In this document: positions 36,727 to 46,029 of the stretch, in pieces
How the letters are laid out: each line of letters opens with the position of its first letter
How positions within the stretch are numbered: the stretch's first letter is position 1
Assembly (NCBI GenBank): GCA_905221605.1
Contig: CAJNDS010001879.1
Location: 235,291-299,290, forward strand
Length of the DNA stretch: 64,000 nt
Direction of reading: 5' to 3'
From: Symbiodinium natans
Taxonomy: Eukaryota > Sar > Dinophyceae > Suessiales > Symbiodiniaceae
The notes under the pieces: generated by a model
Database searches by the model: none
The model's input: the letters and a program-made list of their open reading frames with translations, nothing else
Told to the model about the DNA's origin: nothing
Position numbers and translations under genes: made by a program

Positions 36727-36790
36727 GCTTGACAGCTATGAGATGAGAACCCTGAATACAGGACATTGGTTAAGGAAGTCGATGCCCAAG
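36727..36790 (+). CDS. Exon
   Basis: AACCCACAG|G then LDSYEMRTLNTGHWLRKSM and PK, ending AAG|GTCACC. Confidence 0.55.
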
Positions 36791-36955
36791 GTCACCGCTG
36801 GCCGATGCTGAAAGATCAGTCCTGGCCCTATAGATCCACGAACCCTGAACCAAACTTTCTCCCTGAACCCTAAACCCTAAATTTAGGAGCCTCCGGCTCA
36901 AGCCGCCGACCCCGCTGGAGCATAGTTGAAAGGTTTAAACGCGCTCGTCAGCTCA

Positions 36956-37020
36956 AAGGATGCCAAAAAAGTTGATGTGCTTGAGCCTCTGTGAAACGTT
37001 GGGACCCAAACAGGAGCTGA
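36956..37020 (+). CDS. Possible exon
   Basis: GCTCGTCAG| then either SKDAKKVDVLEPL or QRMPKKLMCLSLCETLG. 36888-36926 (EPPAQAADPAGA after TTTAG) is another weak candidate. Confidence 0.35.
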
Positions 37021-37302
37021 AGCCAGCTTGAAGGCCCCCCCCTACCCCACCCCCCCCCCCCGCGTTTAAGGAGGGAAAGAGGGAGGTTTTCACCTCCTTT
37101 TCCCATCCAACACGCCGCCAGGGTCGGCGGACCCTACACCCTACACCCCCAAACCCTGAACCCTAAGCCCTAATCCCTACACCCTACACCCTACACCCTA
37201 AACCCTAAACCCTACACCCTAAACCCTAAACCCTAAACCCTAAACCCTGAACCCCAAGCCCTCAGGTATAAAATCCTGGGCCTGAACCATCCCTGATCTC
37301 AG

Positions 37303-37344
37303 CTCTCGGAACTCATCAACAGGGATCCAACAAAAGGAGCCCCA
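37303..37344 (+). CDS. Short exon
   Basis: TGATCTCAG| then LSELINRDPTKGAP in phase 0, ending CCA|GTCCTA. Confidence 0.45.
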
Positions 37345-37447
37345 GTCCTAACCCGAAACCCTAAACCCTAACCCTAAACCCCAAACCCTAAACCCTAAAT
37401 CCTAAACCCACGCCCTTCCAAAGCTGACCCTTAGGCCCTTTTTTTAG

Positions 37448-37476
37448 GAGTGTGCGCGTCTTGAGACTCATGCCGC
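37448..37476 (+). CDS. 29-nt exon
   Basis: CCCTTTTTTTAG| then ECARLETHA, ending GC|GTAAGG. Both sites are close to consensus. Confidence 0.5.
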
Positions 37477-37673
37477 GTAAGGAGAAACTCTCTCAAGGAG
37501 CTAAAGGAGGGACCCTAAAAAGTGACCTTCGGGGTTCTTTAGAGAGGCGACTTAGGGCCTAGGGACTCTAGAAGGTATATGTTAGGGGTTATTTCGGGGG
37601 AATAAGATTCAGAGTCCCTTCTAGGGGTCCGTACCTATGTCCCTTAACTCTCCATACACCCGCCCCCGGGCAG

Positions 37674-37750
37674 ATCACCACCGTCTTCGGCGGCCAAATC
37701 CACGCCCGCTTGCTGGAACCGTTACCGCCTCAGGAGCTCTCAGTGGTTCG
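37674..37750 (+). CDS. Exon
   Basis: CCCGGGCAG| then ITTVFGGQIHARLLEPLPP and QELSVVR, ending G|GTTTGC. Confidence 0.6.
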
Positions 37751-37989
37751 GTTTGCATAAGGGGGGCCTAGGGTTTGGGGTTTGGGGTTTAAGGTTTAGG
37801 GGTTAGGTTTCACAGGTTTAAGTTTCGGCGACAAGGGGTTTAGGGGTTTCGAGGTATAAGGTTTTAGGCTTTGGGGTTGTGGGGGGCCGGGGTTTAGAGT
37901 TTACTGGTTTGGGATGGTTGAGGGTTTGGAGGTTTTAAGGGGGTCCCACCTGCGCTCCAAGAACTGTGACCCCCCCTCCCCCCCAAAAC

Positions 37990-38071
37990 TCTAAACCCTA
38001 AACCCTAAACCCTAAACCCTAAACCCTAAACCCTAAACCCTAAACCCTAAACCCTAAACCCTAAACCCTAA
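37990..38071 (+). repeat. CCCTAAA array
   Basis: About 12 perfect units. Confidence 0.96.
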
Positions 38072-38174
38072 ATGAGGAGAGCCCGGTCTCTGAAACGCGC
38101 CCCTTCAGAGCCCCAATCTTCCTGTGTACCTTTGCCTGTCTGCGAAGGCTCCTGCCCTGAAGCCCCGTCCTTGG

Positions 38175-38332
38175 AGGTTCCGTGTACTTAGCAACTTAGA
38201 AACCCAATTTTAACTGTACTGGTGACTTCTGAGCCTATGATAACCCTATGTAAGGGTACTTATTAACAGGCTTCTATGTGGGGTTATAACTACACTTATA
38301 GTTGGGTTACTAAGTACCCTGAACCTCCAAGT
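38175..38332 (+). mobile_element. Single inverted-repeat element
   Basis: TTGGAGGTTCCGTGTACTTA ... TAAGTACCCTGAACCTCCAA, about 158 bp, AT-rich, non-coding. Confidence 0.8.
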
Positions 38333-38352
38333 AGTACCACGAAGCTCTCAAG

Positions 38353-38423
38353 GCTCATCCCGTATCGCCGGTATGAAGTTGTGACCTCCGTCATCGCTCC
38401 GACCGCAGAAGCTGCCAAGGCCT
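38353..38423 (+). CDS. Exon, beta-rich
   Basis: GCTCTCAAG|G then LIPYRRYEVVTSVIAPTAE and AAKA, ending CCT|GTAGGG. Squeezed between two mobile elements. Confidence 0.55.
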
Positions 38424-38435
38424 GTAGGGGGGATA

Positions 38436-38552
38436 GGTAGCCCAGTGGTGCCCTTCACCCTTTTTTTGTTTATTGGTTTGGGTTTCCCTTATTATAGAAT
38501 AACGAACCCAAGAAAGGGAGCCCTTACTATAATATGGTTACTGGGGCTACCA
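38436..38552 (+). mobile_element. Family B element, copy 4
   Basis: GGTAGCCCAGTGGTGCCC ... GGTTACTGGGGCTACC. Confidence 0.8.
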
Positions 38553-38776
38553 GGGGGCCTAACTACGGGTGCAGGGTTTAAAGGTCTAGCTACGGGTGCA
38601 GGGCTTCGGCCTGTTCACATCTAACCCCCCCCTCCCCCCCCTTCCCCAATTGCCCTGAAGTTGGGGAAATGACGCTTAAACCCTAAAACCCCTGAACCCT
38701 AAACCCTAAACCCTAAACCCCTAAAAACCCCTGAACCCCTTTAAGTTTTAGTGTCTTCGGCTTCGGGTTGCCTTAG

Positions 38777-38838
38777 CCGCATGACTTCCTTGTAGGCTTC
38801 GGCTGCCCGGAGATGCCATATTCCCCAGCCTTAAAGCC
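38777..38838 (+). CDS. Exon, beta-rich
   Basis: GTTGCCTTAG| then PHDFLVGFGCPEMPYSPAL in phase 0. Resembles the PxGFxxxC module. Confidence 0.45.
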
Positions 38839-39078
38839 TGTTCCCTGAACCCTGAACCCTACACCCTAAACCCTAAACCCTGAACACCATAAACACCCTA
38901 AACATCCTAAACGCCCTAAACCCGAAACCCTGCCTTCTATTCGGGGGTTGCGAATCTTTTTTGGCGCTGCAGATACCCTAAACCCTAAACCCTGAACCCT
39001 AAACCCTAAACTCTAACCCTGAACCCTAAACCCTAAACCCTAAACCCTAAAACCCTAAACCCATAGGGGGGCCAGCAG

Positions 39079-39149
39079 CCAAGCAAGAGCCGATCCTGCC
39101 CTTCGGCAAGGCCCATGGCGGAGTCATCCAGTGGCCGGCAGCCTACTTC
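39079..39149 (+). CDS. Exon ending at TGA
   Basis: GGCCAGCAG|CC then KQEPILPFGKAHGGVIQWP and AAYF, TGA at 39150. CCCTAAA left, TTTAGGG right. Confidence 0.5.
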
Positions 39150-39187
39150 TGATGGGCTTCTCGTGTTGGGTTTGGGTTTTAGGTTTT

Positions 39188-39312
39188 AGGGTTTAGGGTT
39201 TAGGGTTTAGGGTTTAGGGTTTAGGGTTTAGGGTTTAGGTTTAGGATTAGGGTTTAGGGTTTAGGGTTTAGGGTTTAGGGTGGGTTTGGGGTAAGTTTAG
39301 GGTTTAGGGTTT
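39188..39312 (+). repeat. TTTAGGG array
   Basis: About 16 units with a few length slips. Confidence 0.95.
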
Positions 39313-39339
39313 GCCTAATTTCCCTCCAACCCCTTGAAG

Positions 39340-39379
39340 GTGTGGACACGCAGCGCATGATCTTCTGGCCCTTGAAAGT
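39340..39379 (+). CDS. Short exon
   Basis: CCCCTTGAAG|GT then VDTQRMIFWPLK, possible donor GTTCCT. Confidence 0.4.
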
Positions 39380-39429
39380 TCCTAAGCCCTAAGCCCTAAG
39401 CCCTAAAGACCAAGCCTAAACCCTGAACC

Positions 39430-39555
39430 CTGAAGCCTGAACCCTGAACCCTGAACCCTGAACCCTAAACCCTAAACCCTAAACCCTAAACCCTAAACCC
39501 TAAACCCTAAACCCTAAACCCTAAACCCTAAACCCTAAACCCTAAACCCTAAACC
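39430..39555 (+). repeat. CCCTAAA array with CCCTGAA start
   Basis: About 18 units; the last flows into the acceptor AACCCAG. Confidence 0.95.
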
Positions 39556-39558
39556 CAG

Positions 39559-39670
39559 CCAAAGGGTCTCCATGACCATCCAGACAGTGGCTTCAGGTTC
39601 ATCGAAACGCGGGACCTGGGGCAGCTGCCCACCAACACCAACGATGGGAACTCGCGAGAGCCGGAGCCCC
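39559..39670 (+). CDS. Exon
   Basis: The array-derived acceptor AAACCCAG| begins PKGLHDHPDSGFRFIETRD, LGQLPTNTNDGNSREPE in phase 0; donor C|GTGAGG. An alternative frame (RVSMTIQTVASGSS) is also open. Confidence 0.55.
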
Positions 39671-39895
39671 GTGAGGCTTAGGCTTTCGGGTTCCCTACCT
39701 AAAGGCTGCGGGGTTTAGGGTTTAGGGCTAGGGTTTAGGGTTTAGGGTTTAGGGTTTGCTTTTTTTTAAGGGTATAGTATAGGGTTTAGGGTTTAGGGAG
39801 CTCCTACCTGGTCCCTGTTTAGGCAGTATACGACTATAGTCCCTGATAGTTAGCCCGAATTTTACAGCCAAGATCCTGAATCCTCAGGGGTTATG

Positions 39896-40013
39896 CAGCA
39901 ACTACTACTATTTGCTGGGGAACCACCAACAAATAAAAGAGAACAGTCCCTATATTGCCCTCATGAGGAAGAATATTAATCCTTTTCTTGTGAGCTCTTC
40001 GGCAAATAGTAGA
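39896..40013 (+). mobile_element. Family F-related element
   Basis: CTACTACTATTTGCTGGGG ... GCAAATAGTAGAG, AT-rich centre. Confidence 0.6.
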
Positions 40014-40201
40014 GTAGATGTGAATCTTTCAGTGTCTCTCCCCTAACTGATGGTGGGTACCTATAATGTGCCCTAGAACCCCGAGTTTAGGGGAGTATCT
40101 GGCGAAGTTAAAGCCCTAAACCCTAAACCCTAAACCCTAAACCCTAAACCCTAAACCCTAAACTCTACATACACATTCGTTGCATGCCCTGCACCTTGCA
40201 G

Positions 40202-40263
40202 ACCCCAAGCCTCGACCACTCGCACTCCCTCTGTCCTGTATTGAAGACATGCTTTTGTCAAAA
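40202..40263 (+). CDS. Exon
   Basis: CACCTTGCAG|AC then PKPRPLALPLSCIEDMLLS, ending AAA|GTTGCC. The first 16 nt around the acceptor recur at 52052. Confidence 0.5.
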
Positions 40264-40595
40264 GTTGCCACTTAGGGTTTTAGGGTTTAGGGTTTAGGGC
40301 CGGTTTAGGGAGTTTGGGAGTTTAGGGTTTAGGGTTTCGGCAACCACTCGTTGCACTAATCACAGACAGAACGCACGGCTGATTGCAACCAAGGCCATTA
40401 CATCTAAGCGTGCATTGTACACACACACATAACCATGTAGATCTGCCTTGAACGTTTGTCCTGCGGTGCAAATAGACAATTGCAAGTATCTGCAACACAC
40501 ATGGACCTGGGCACCATTGTCCTCCTCAACTTTCTGGCCGCTTAAGCCCCAAAACCCAAACCCCAAACCCTAAGCCCTAAAACCTAACCCGCAAG

Positions 40596-40692
40596 GTTTC
40601 CTATTGTGGAGGAATACCGCTTCGTCGTGTCAGCTGGAAGCTCAGAGCGACGAAAGGAGACGAGGGCGGCGGCCATGAAGATGGAGTCTGGG
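40596..40692 (+). CDS. Exon, beta then basic
   Basis: CCCGCAAG|G then FPIVEEYRFVVSAGSSERR and KETRAAAMKMESG. VEEYRFVVSAG fits the xYxFxV module. TTTAGGG-like right flank. Confidence 0.6.
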
Positions 40693-40848
40693 AGCTTAGG
40701 GCTTAGGGCCTTTAGTGTGTTGTCGGGCTTAGGGTTTAGGGTTCAGGGCTTCAGGGTTTTGGGGCAAGCTTGCAAGGGCTTGATGCAGTTTAGCCCTAAA
40801 CCCTAAACCCTATTAGGCCAAGACAATTCACCAACAGCCCCGTTCCAG

Positions 40849-40927
40849 GCAGTGCGATCGCCGCCGCTTGCCTCCATCATCGTCAGCCTGGACGTGACCC
40901 CTGCCCTCGATGCGCCCAGGGCCCAGG
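40849..40927 (+). CDS. Exon, beta-rich
   Basis: CCCGTTCCAG| then AVRSPPLASIIVSLDVTPA and LDAPRA in phase 0, ending G|GTTTAGGG. Confidence 0.65.
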
Positions 40928-41079
40928 GTTTAGGGTTTAGGGTTTAGGGTTTAGGGTTTAGGGTTTAGGGTTTAGGGTTTAGGGTTTAGGGTTTAGGGTT
41001 TAGGGTTTAGGGTTTAGGGTTTAGGGTTTAGGGTTTAGGGTTTAGGGTTCAGGCTTAGGGTTTAGGGTTTAGGGTTTAG
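40928..41079 (+). repeat. TTTAGGG array
   Basis: About 21 units, starting with the donor GTTTAGGG of the preceding exon. Confidence 0.97.
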
Positions 41080-41125
41080 GGAACTGTTGCAAGATGAGGT
41101 TAAGGCTTTGGCGGCCCAGGGCTGG
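41080..41125 (+). CDS. Exon, helical
   Basis: TTTAG|G then ELLQDEVKALAAQGW, ending TGG|GTACCC. A second frame (MRLRLWRPRAGYPEMG) is open further right. Confidence 0.4.
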
Positions 41126-41358
41126 GTACCCGGAGATGGGCACTCTGAACGAACCTGACCCAGCTTGAAAAGCCCGAAGCCCCAGCCAAAAACCCCCTAC
41201 CCAACTCACCAAGCCCCATAAAGATCCACCTGTTAAGACGCCCCTTTCACAAGCTCCAACTAATCTAAGCCCTTAACCCTAAACCCTAAACCCTAAACCC
41301 TCAACCCTAAACCCTAAACCCTAAACCCTAAACCCTAAACCCTAAACCTCCTCCCCAG

Positions 41359-41475
41359 CCCCCGAGCCGAATATCCCCAAAGGCCTACGATGCTGCGCGT
41401 GATCGCCCCGCTGGGCTTCAACTTCACGGAGAACTGCCTGGGGCCGCGCGCCTGCCGCAGTTGCTCCTTGCCCTA
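41359..41475 (+). CDS. Exon, module with PxGFxF and Cys
   Basis: CTCCCCAG|C then PRAEYPQRPTMLRVIAPLG, FNFTENCLGPRACRSCSLP, donor GTAGTT. LRVIAPLGFNFTENC matches LEVRLPFGFAPEC (49801) and ILITLPYGF (55771). CCCTAAA left, TTTAGGG right. Confidence 0.6.
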
Positions 41476-41487
41476 GTAGTTTAGTTT

Positions 41488-41588
41488 TTAGGGTTTAGGG
41501 TTTAGGGTTTAGGGTTTAGGGTTTAGGGTTTAGGGTTTAGGGTTTAGGGTTTAGGGTTTAGGGTTTAGGGTTTAGGGTTTAGGGTTTG
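41488..41588 (+). repeat. TTTAGGG array
   Basis: About 14 perfect units. Confidence 0.97.
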
Positions 41589-41689
41589 GCTTAGGGTTTA
41601 GGGTTTACGGTTTATGGGTCGCGTGTAGTAGGGAAGAAGGGAGTCAACCCAGAGCTGGGCTCTTGTTAAAAAGGCTTAAGTTAAGTTAG

Positions 41690-41879
41690 GAGACACTCTA
41701 CTGCTGTGTAGTATAACTGTAGAACCCTATTGTGGAAGCATAGCTGAAGCTCCTGAACAAGAGAATCTCGAAAATGCAGCAACCCCCCCACAAACTCGAC
41801 GCCCACTCGGCAGGCTCCCAAACCCGGTTGTTGGGATTCAGTTTTGGGCTGTAGGGCCTCACGGGATGCAAGAGCCATG
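41690..41879 (+). CDS. Large exon, module with W
   Basis: TTAAGTTAG|GA starts 62 open codons: DTLLLCSITVEPYCGSIAE, APEQENLENAATPPQTRRP and LGRLPNPVVGIQFWAVGPH, GMQEP; donor G|GTAGAT. GIQFWAVGPHG fits the xWxVxxxxxG module. No ATG is needed. The antisense strand is also open here. Confidence 0.6.
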
Positions 41880-41953
41880 GTAGATTTTCTGGTAGGATTC
41901 CTGAACCCCACGCTCTCAACGCTAAATAGTCCGGAGATGAAATGACCCCCAAG

Positions 41954-42013
41954 AAGTCCGCCCGAAGCCGTAATCGACGGACTACGAGGTTCCTCGTTGA
42001 ACCTGGAGCCAAG
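41954..42013 (+). CDS. Exon, basic
   Basis: ACCCCCAAG| then KSARSRNRRTTRFLVEPGA and K; GA donor AAG|GATAAC or GTTCCT at 41993. Confidence 0.45.
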
Positions 42014-42146
42014 GATAACAGATAGAGAGATGCCAAGGTGTTGGGTTTAGAATCAGGATTGTGGAGGCTTGAGGGTTTAGTTTGAGGGTTTACGTACTAC
42101 GTAGGGCTTTCGGTGCCTAAGCCCTGACCCGACCCTGCAATGCCAG

Positions 42147-42230
42147 AAGCGCCCGGGAGGCAAAAAACTCCAGCCTCATAAAAAACTTCGAAAGCCCACA
42201 CACATCAGCCAGGATACTGGTTTGGGGAGG
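42147..42230 (+). CDS. Exon, basic
   Basis: CAATGCCAG| then KRPGGKKLQPHKKLRKPTH and ISQDTGLG in phase 0, ending AGG|GTTTTCGG. Confidence 0.5.
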
Positions 42231-42294
42231 GTTTTCGGGTTTAGGGTTGGAGACTCCCATTGTGCCTTACAAAAGCCCTCACCACGGGCAGCTT

Positions 42295-42518
42295 TGGGAT
42301 AAGTCGGGGTTTCCGAAATTAGGGGTACCTTGTTGGGGTCCTTAGTCCTTAGTACAAGGGTGTCTCCCAAAAAGGGGCAATTACCCCTTTTTGTCCCAAC
42401 TAGAATAGAATGAATCCACTTAGAAGGACCCCGCAAAGGATACTTTTGGAAACCCTCATAAGGGAAGCCTACTATTTGGGGATCGATATTGGGGGGCCCC
42501 TGTTTTCGTAAACCCCCG
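42295..42518 (+). mobile_element. Family G element, copy 3
   Basis: GGGGTTTCCGAAATTAGGGG ... CCCCTGTTTTCGTAAACCCC with nested TTGGGAGACACCC-type arms and AAAAGGGG/CCCCTTTT hairpin. Confidence 0.55.
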
Positions 42519-42527
42519 TATGGCCAG

Positions 42528-42593
42528 GGGCGACTCCGTGCACGTGGAGTCATGTCAGCCCGGACAGGCGACGCACAAGACCCTGCGCTGCAC
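42528..42593 (+). CDS. Exon, beta-rich
   Basis: GTATGGCCAG|G then GDSVHVESCQPGQATHKTL and RC. GDSVHVES parallels GDEIHIQS at 19795. Lies between a family G and a family B element. Confidence 0.5.
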
Positions 42594-42597
42594 TTGA

Positions 42598-42653
42598 TAG
42601 CCCAGCCACCCCAAAAAGAGTGCCCTCATTCTGACATGGCTACTGGGCTACCA
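42598..42653 (+). mobile_element. Family B element, copy 5 (short)
   Basis: CACTTGATAGCCCAG ... CTGGGCTACCAAGTG, only about 60 bp. Confidence 0.7.
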
Positions 42654-42977
42654 AGTGTAGGCCTTAAACCAACCCCGAATTGCAGCATGCAAAGCCCTAA
42701 ACCCTAAACCCTAGAAACCCTGAAGGAACCCTGCGTAGAAGCCTGGCTTAAGCCCCAGACCTGGGTTGGTCCCTGAGCTTTAGGCCTCCCAACCATATCA
42801 AGCCCTAAGCATGAAAGCCTGGAACCCTATATAAACCCTTCAAAGCTATCAGCAAAGGGTGTAGGGTTTGGGGTTTAGGGTTTAGGGTTCAGGGTTTAGG
42901 GTTTAGGGTTTAGGGTTTAGGGATGTCCGGTTTGCTGTTTAGGCTCAGGGGGTTTTATCCCTCGCCGTAGCCGGCAG

Positions 42978-43050
42978 GTCACACCCAGTGGGCGGAGCAC
43001 AGCAGAGTTGCTTTGACCTCGGCTGCGTCACAGGGTTCGGCTTGCCGAGG
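42978..43050 (+). CDS. Exon, Cys-containing
   Basis: TAGCCGGCAG|G then SHPVGGAQQSCFDLGCVTG and FGLPR. Confidence 0.45.
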
Positions 43051-43564
43051 AGCAGGAGTGGGCCCTCATTCCCTTTTTTTAGGGTTCAGGTTCTCTTGTA
43101 CACCCCCCTTTATAAACCAAAAGGGGGCGCCCTTTTTTGTTCCTAGGTTACTCTTGGGTCAAGTTACAGACTCTCGACTTTGAAGTAGGGCTCATGGGTT
43201 TAAGGCTTCGGGAAGTGTGTGTATATACGTGACTTCTGCCTCCTTGTAAATGCGTGTATGCGTTGGGTGCTCTTTTGGGGATACTTGCAATAAAGACCCT
43301 GCTACTTCAAGAGACCCCTGACTACATTGCCCATTTCAAGGGAGAGTCAGGATGAAACAGTTTGTTACCCTCTTGAAATCTGATAGCGATCATGGAATCC
43401 TAACTTGAAGTCTAGGTCCTTAGGGTTTAGGGTTTAGGGTTTAGGGTTTAGGGTTTAGGGTTTAGGGTTTAGGGTATTAGGGGTGCATCAGAATGTAGGA
43501 CATTCTGCTCGGAGCTCCTACACCTGATGTCATCTGTGGCTCGATATTTTTGGGGCATCCTAAG

Positions 43565-43635
43565 ACTTCAGAGAGCTGCCGGACCCTGCAACGCCAACCA
43601 ACTGCAGTTATCGCAGAAGTGCCCCACAATTTCCG
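43565..43635 (+). CDS. Exon
   Basis: GCATCCTAAG| then TSESCRTLQRQPTAVIAEV and PHNFR; an overlapping frame (RAAGPCNANQLQLSQKC) is also open. 43200-43480 holds inverted-repeat remnants and TTTAGGG. Confidence 0.4.
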
Positions 43636-43726
43636 GACCCCGAAACCCCAAACCCTAACCCCGAAACCCTAGACCCCGTAACCCTAAACCCTAAACCCTA
43701 AACCCTAAACCTTAAACCCCCTGCAG

Positions 43727-43801
43727 CTTGAGCAGAAGTGCGCATCCGATCCCGAATCCTAAGGACAGTCCGCGGAGCACCTGCCGTGCGGCTCCGAGAG
43801 G
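43727..43801 (+). CDS. Exon
   Basis: CCCCCTGCAG|C then LSRSAHPIPNPKDSPRSTC and RAAPR, ending G|GTTTAGGG. CCCTAAA left, TTTAGGG right. Confidence 0.5.
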
Positions 43802-43954
43802 GTTTAGGGTTTAGGGTTTAGGGTTTAGGGTTTAGGGTTTAGGGTTAGGAGTTTTCGGGTTTGAGGTGTTGGGGTCTCCTAAGCCCCGCAAACCCTTGAG
43901 CCAAGCCCCCAAGTAGCCAGGTTAAGGGTTGAGGGTTTAGGGTTGAGGGTTGAG

Positions 43955-44007
43955 CGCCGCACCCAAGAGTTGGATGACAAGGCCTTCGCTGGAATCTTAC
44001 TCCTCTG
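43955..44007 (+). CDS. Exon
   Basis: GGGTTGAG| then RRTQELDDKAFAGILLL, ending CTG|GTTTTGG. Confidence 0.45.
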
Positions 44008-44169
44008 GTTTTGGATACCCCTTTTTGGGGTTCCGCTTTTCAGCCTGGAAGTCACTCAACCCTAACTAAACCCTACTAAAGCCCTAAGCCCTGGGGGGCA
44101 CCCCTTTTTATACTAGCCCTAAACCCTAAACCCTAAACCCCATGGTTACTCATGGGTCTAGTCTTCCAG

Positions 44170-44243
44170 CCCGATGCTGAGGTGGGATTGCAGGGCATGG
44201 CTGTTGGCATCCTGCCTGGCTTCCATGCTTTGACCTGCATGGG
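44170..44243 (+). CDS. Exon
   Basis: AGTCTTCCAG| then PDAEVGLQGMAVGILPGFH and ALTCM in phase 0, ending G|GTTTAGGG. CCCTAAA left, TTTAGGG right. Confidence 0.65.
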
Positions 44244-44316
44244 GTTTAGGGTTTAGGGTTTAGGGTTTAGGGTTTAGGGATTTGGCTTTAGGGTATGGGT
44301 TGCGCACAGTTGCCAG

Positions 44317-44434
44317 GCAGCATCTGCTCGAAAACAAAGTCTGCCGTACCTACAGCCCTTGGTACCCTTGCATACCCTCTTGTACATTCTAGAAGCCCGA
44401 CACAAGGTGCCCAGCCAAGAAGCTCATTTCCTGA
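44317..44434 (+). CDS. Exon, helical
   Basis: AGTTGCCAG| then AASARKQSLPYLQPLVPLH and TLLYILEARHKVPSQEAHF; possible early donor TTG|GTACCC at 44362. A family D element abuts its right end. Confidence 0.5.
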
Positions 44435-44435
44435 A

Positions 44436-44514
44436 GCCCTTATATCCCCTGTGTAAACCCTTTAAGGGATTATATGGGAGGGCGCCTAAACCCTCATTCC
44501 CTACTAAGAGCCAG
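44436..44514 (+). mobile_element. Family D element, copy 3
   Basis: CCCTCATTCCCTACTAAGAG right end, TTTAAGGGATTATATGGG centre. Confidence 0.55.
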
Positions 44515-44557
44515 TACGGCTAAAGGGTGTCTAGAAGGGGGTTTACCCGAGCCTCAG

Positions 44558-44709
44558 CTCTAACCACTTGACTTGGGCCTCAATCCGAAATAAAGTTTCT
44601 TTATCTTTTTTTGCCGGGGGCGGCACATGCAGGAATCGCCCTAGTTTGGGAAGATGCCCCAACTCCCTCACTCCGAATATAGCACACGATCGACGCCCAA
44701 ATGGCCAGG
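44558..44709 (+). CDS. Large exon, Cys-containing
   Basis: CGAGCCTCAG|C then SNHLTWASIRNKVSLSFFA, GGGTCRNRPSLGRCPNSLT and PNIAHDRRPNGQ, ending G|GTGAGG. 50 codons with good sites. Confidence 0.6.
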
Positions 44710-44840
44710 GTGAGGATCGATTCGCCCACACGGACACCCGTTGCCAGAGAGTGGTTCATCGAAGGCCGGGCCTAGGGGGTTTAGGGTTTGGGGCTCACGG
44801 TGTATAGTTCGGGGTATAGGGTTTAGGGCTTCGGGGTTAG

Positions 44841-44932
44841 GTTGAAGATGAAGGTCACAATGTCATTGGGTTTGCAGGGCGTCGGGTTGATTACTCTTGT
44901 GGCCATGCATTTCAGACGGTTCTCTCCTTCGG
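44841..44932 (+). CDS. Exon
   Basis: GGGTTAG| then VEDEGHNVIGFAGRRVDYS and CGHAFQTVLSF, ending G|GTAGGT. An internal acceptor TTTGCAG| at 44877 gives GVGLITLVAMHFRRFSP instead. Confidence 0.5.
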
Positions 44933-45029
44933 GTAGGTCACCTTGTTTGTTAGGATTTGGGCTTCGGTTCAGAGTTGTCTGATAGTCCGAGGGCGTGCAG
45001 GCAAAGTGGTTGAATGGTCAAGCTCGATG

Positions 45030-45140
45030 CCTAAACCCTAAACCCTAAACCCTAGACCCTAGACCCTAAACCCTAAACCCTAAACCCCTAAACCCCTAAA
45101 CCCCTAAACCCTAAACCCCCAGACCCTTAACCCCTAGACC
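45030..45140 (+). repeat. CCCTAAA array with CCCTAAAC 8-mers
   Basis: About 14 units. Confidence 0.93.
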
Positions 45141-45167
45141 CTGTTTTATTTTCTTATTGTTTCCTAG

Positions 45168-45215
45168 CGCGGCATTCACTTCCAGGGTCGACTTGCGAGC
45201 ATGTCCCTGAGCTCT
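45168..45215 (+). CDS. Exon
   Basis: Strong pyrimidine tract and TTTCCTAG| acceptor, then RGIHFQGRLASMSLSS. Confidence 0.5.
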
Positions 45216-45365
45216 GACTAGACCCTGGGTTGTGCTTTCGGATAGTTTTTAGTTTTCCTTCAGTCCTTGTAAGGGAACCTATTCATAAATAATTTTGAAA
45301 GGGTTTAAAGCACAACTCAGAACCCTGAACCCCTCCAAAGTCCGCTCCGCTTATGCTGCTTCTCC

Positions 45366-45496
45366 TTGGGATGTTCCCCCTGCTACTAGCAGTCCTTAAT
45401 AGGGATTAGAGTACCTAGCAATTCTTAATAGGGATTCAGTACCCCCGATTATAATCCCTATATGAAGGACTGTTAGTAGAAGTGGGAACATCCCAG
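45366..45496 (+). mobile_element. Family A MITE, copy 4, inside an open frame
   Basis: TTGGGATGTTCCCCCTGCTA ... AGTGGGAACATCCCA with CAGTCCTTAATAGGGATT blocks. Flanked by GCTTCTCC / GCTTCTAC (7 of 8). Flanking sequence reads as one frame when element and one repeat copy are removed. Confidence 0.88.
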
Positions 45497-45528
45497 CTTC
45501 TACCGTTTCTCCTTCCGGCACAGGTGTG

Positions 45529-45612
45529 GACGTCTTGTCCGATCGACAGCTGGGCCAGAGCCCTGGGACAGCTGCATGTGCGGGCGTCACCAAGGAAGGA
45601 ACGCAGAAGGGT
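45529..45612 (+). CDS. Exon right of a MITE
   Basis: TCCGGCACAG| or continuous with the left flank of the element. All frames are open; candidates are VDVLSDRQLGQSPGTAACA and VWTSCPIDSWARALGQLH. Confidence 0.4.
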
Positions 45613-45716
45613 CCCTAAACCCTGAATCCCAAACCCTAAATCCTAAAGTCCTAAACCCTCAATCCTAAACCCTAAAACCCCCAAACCCTAATCCATAATC
45701 TTTAAGGTTTCGGTTT

Positions 45717-45772
45717 GCCGGTATGGATCTTGGGCAACCCAAATCCCTCAACAGCCGCGACGAGTTGCTGGG
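45717..45772 (+). CDS. Exon
   Basis: ATCTTTAAG|G then FRFAGMDLGQPKSLNSRDE and LL, ending GG|GTTCAGGG. Confidence 0.5.
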
Positions 45773-45877
45773 GTTCAGGGCTTAGGGTTTAGGATTTAGG
45801 GTTTAGGGTTTAGGGTTTGGGGTTCAGGGTTTAGGGTTTAGGGTATAGGGATTACTCGAGTTATAGGAGTCATATAG

Positions 45878-45987
45878 TACTTGCGATTGGAGTTGGTTGT
45901 GGTACGGGTGTCCATACTGATAGCTTGGGTTTATAACACAACCTGGCGACCATTGAATCGCCCATTCTCTGTGCTAGGGCTCGACAG
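45878..45987 (+). CDS. Exon, beta-rich
   Basis: GTCATATAG| then YLRLELVVVRVSILIAWVY, NTTWRPLNRPFSVLGLD, ending CAG|GTTGTGG. 36 codons. Confidence 0.5.
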
Positions 45988-46029
45988 GTTGTGGGGTTTT
46001 GAGGGTTTAGGGTTTAGGGTTTAGGTCTT

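Noticed and set aside
41698-42036. 112-codon frame on -
   Set aside because: Antisense to the + exon at 41690-41879, which has matching acceptor, donor and module motif; no - splice signals seen.
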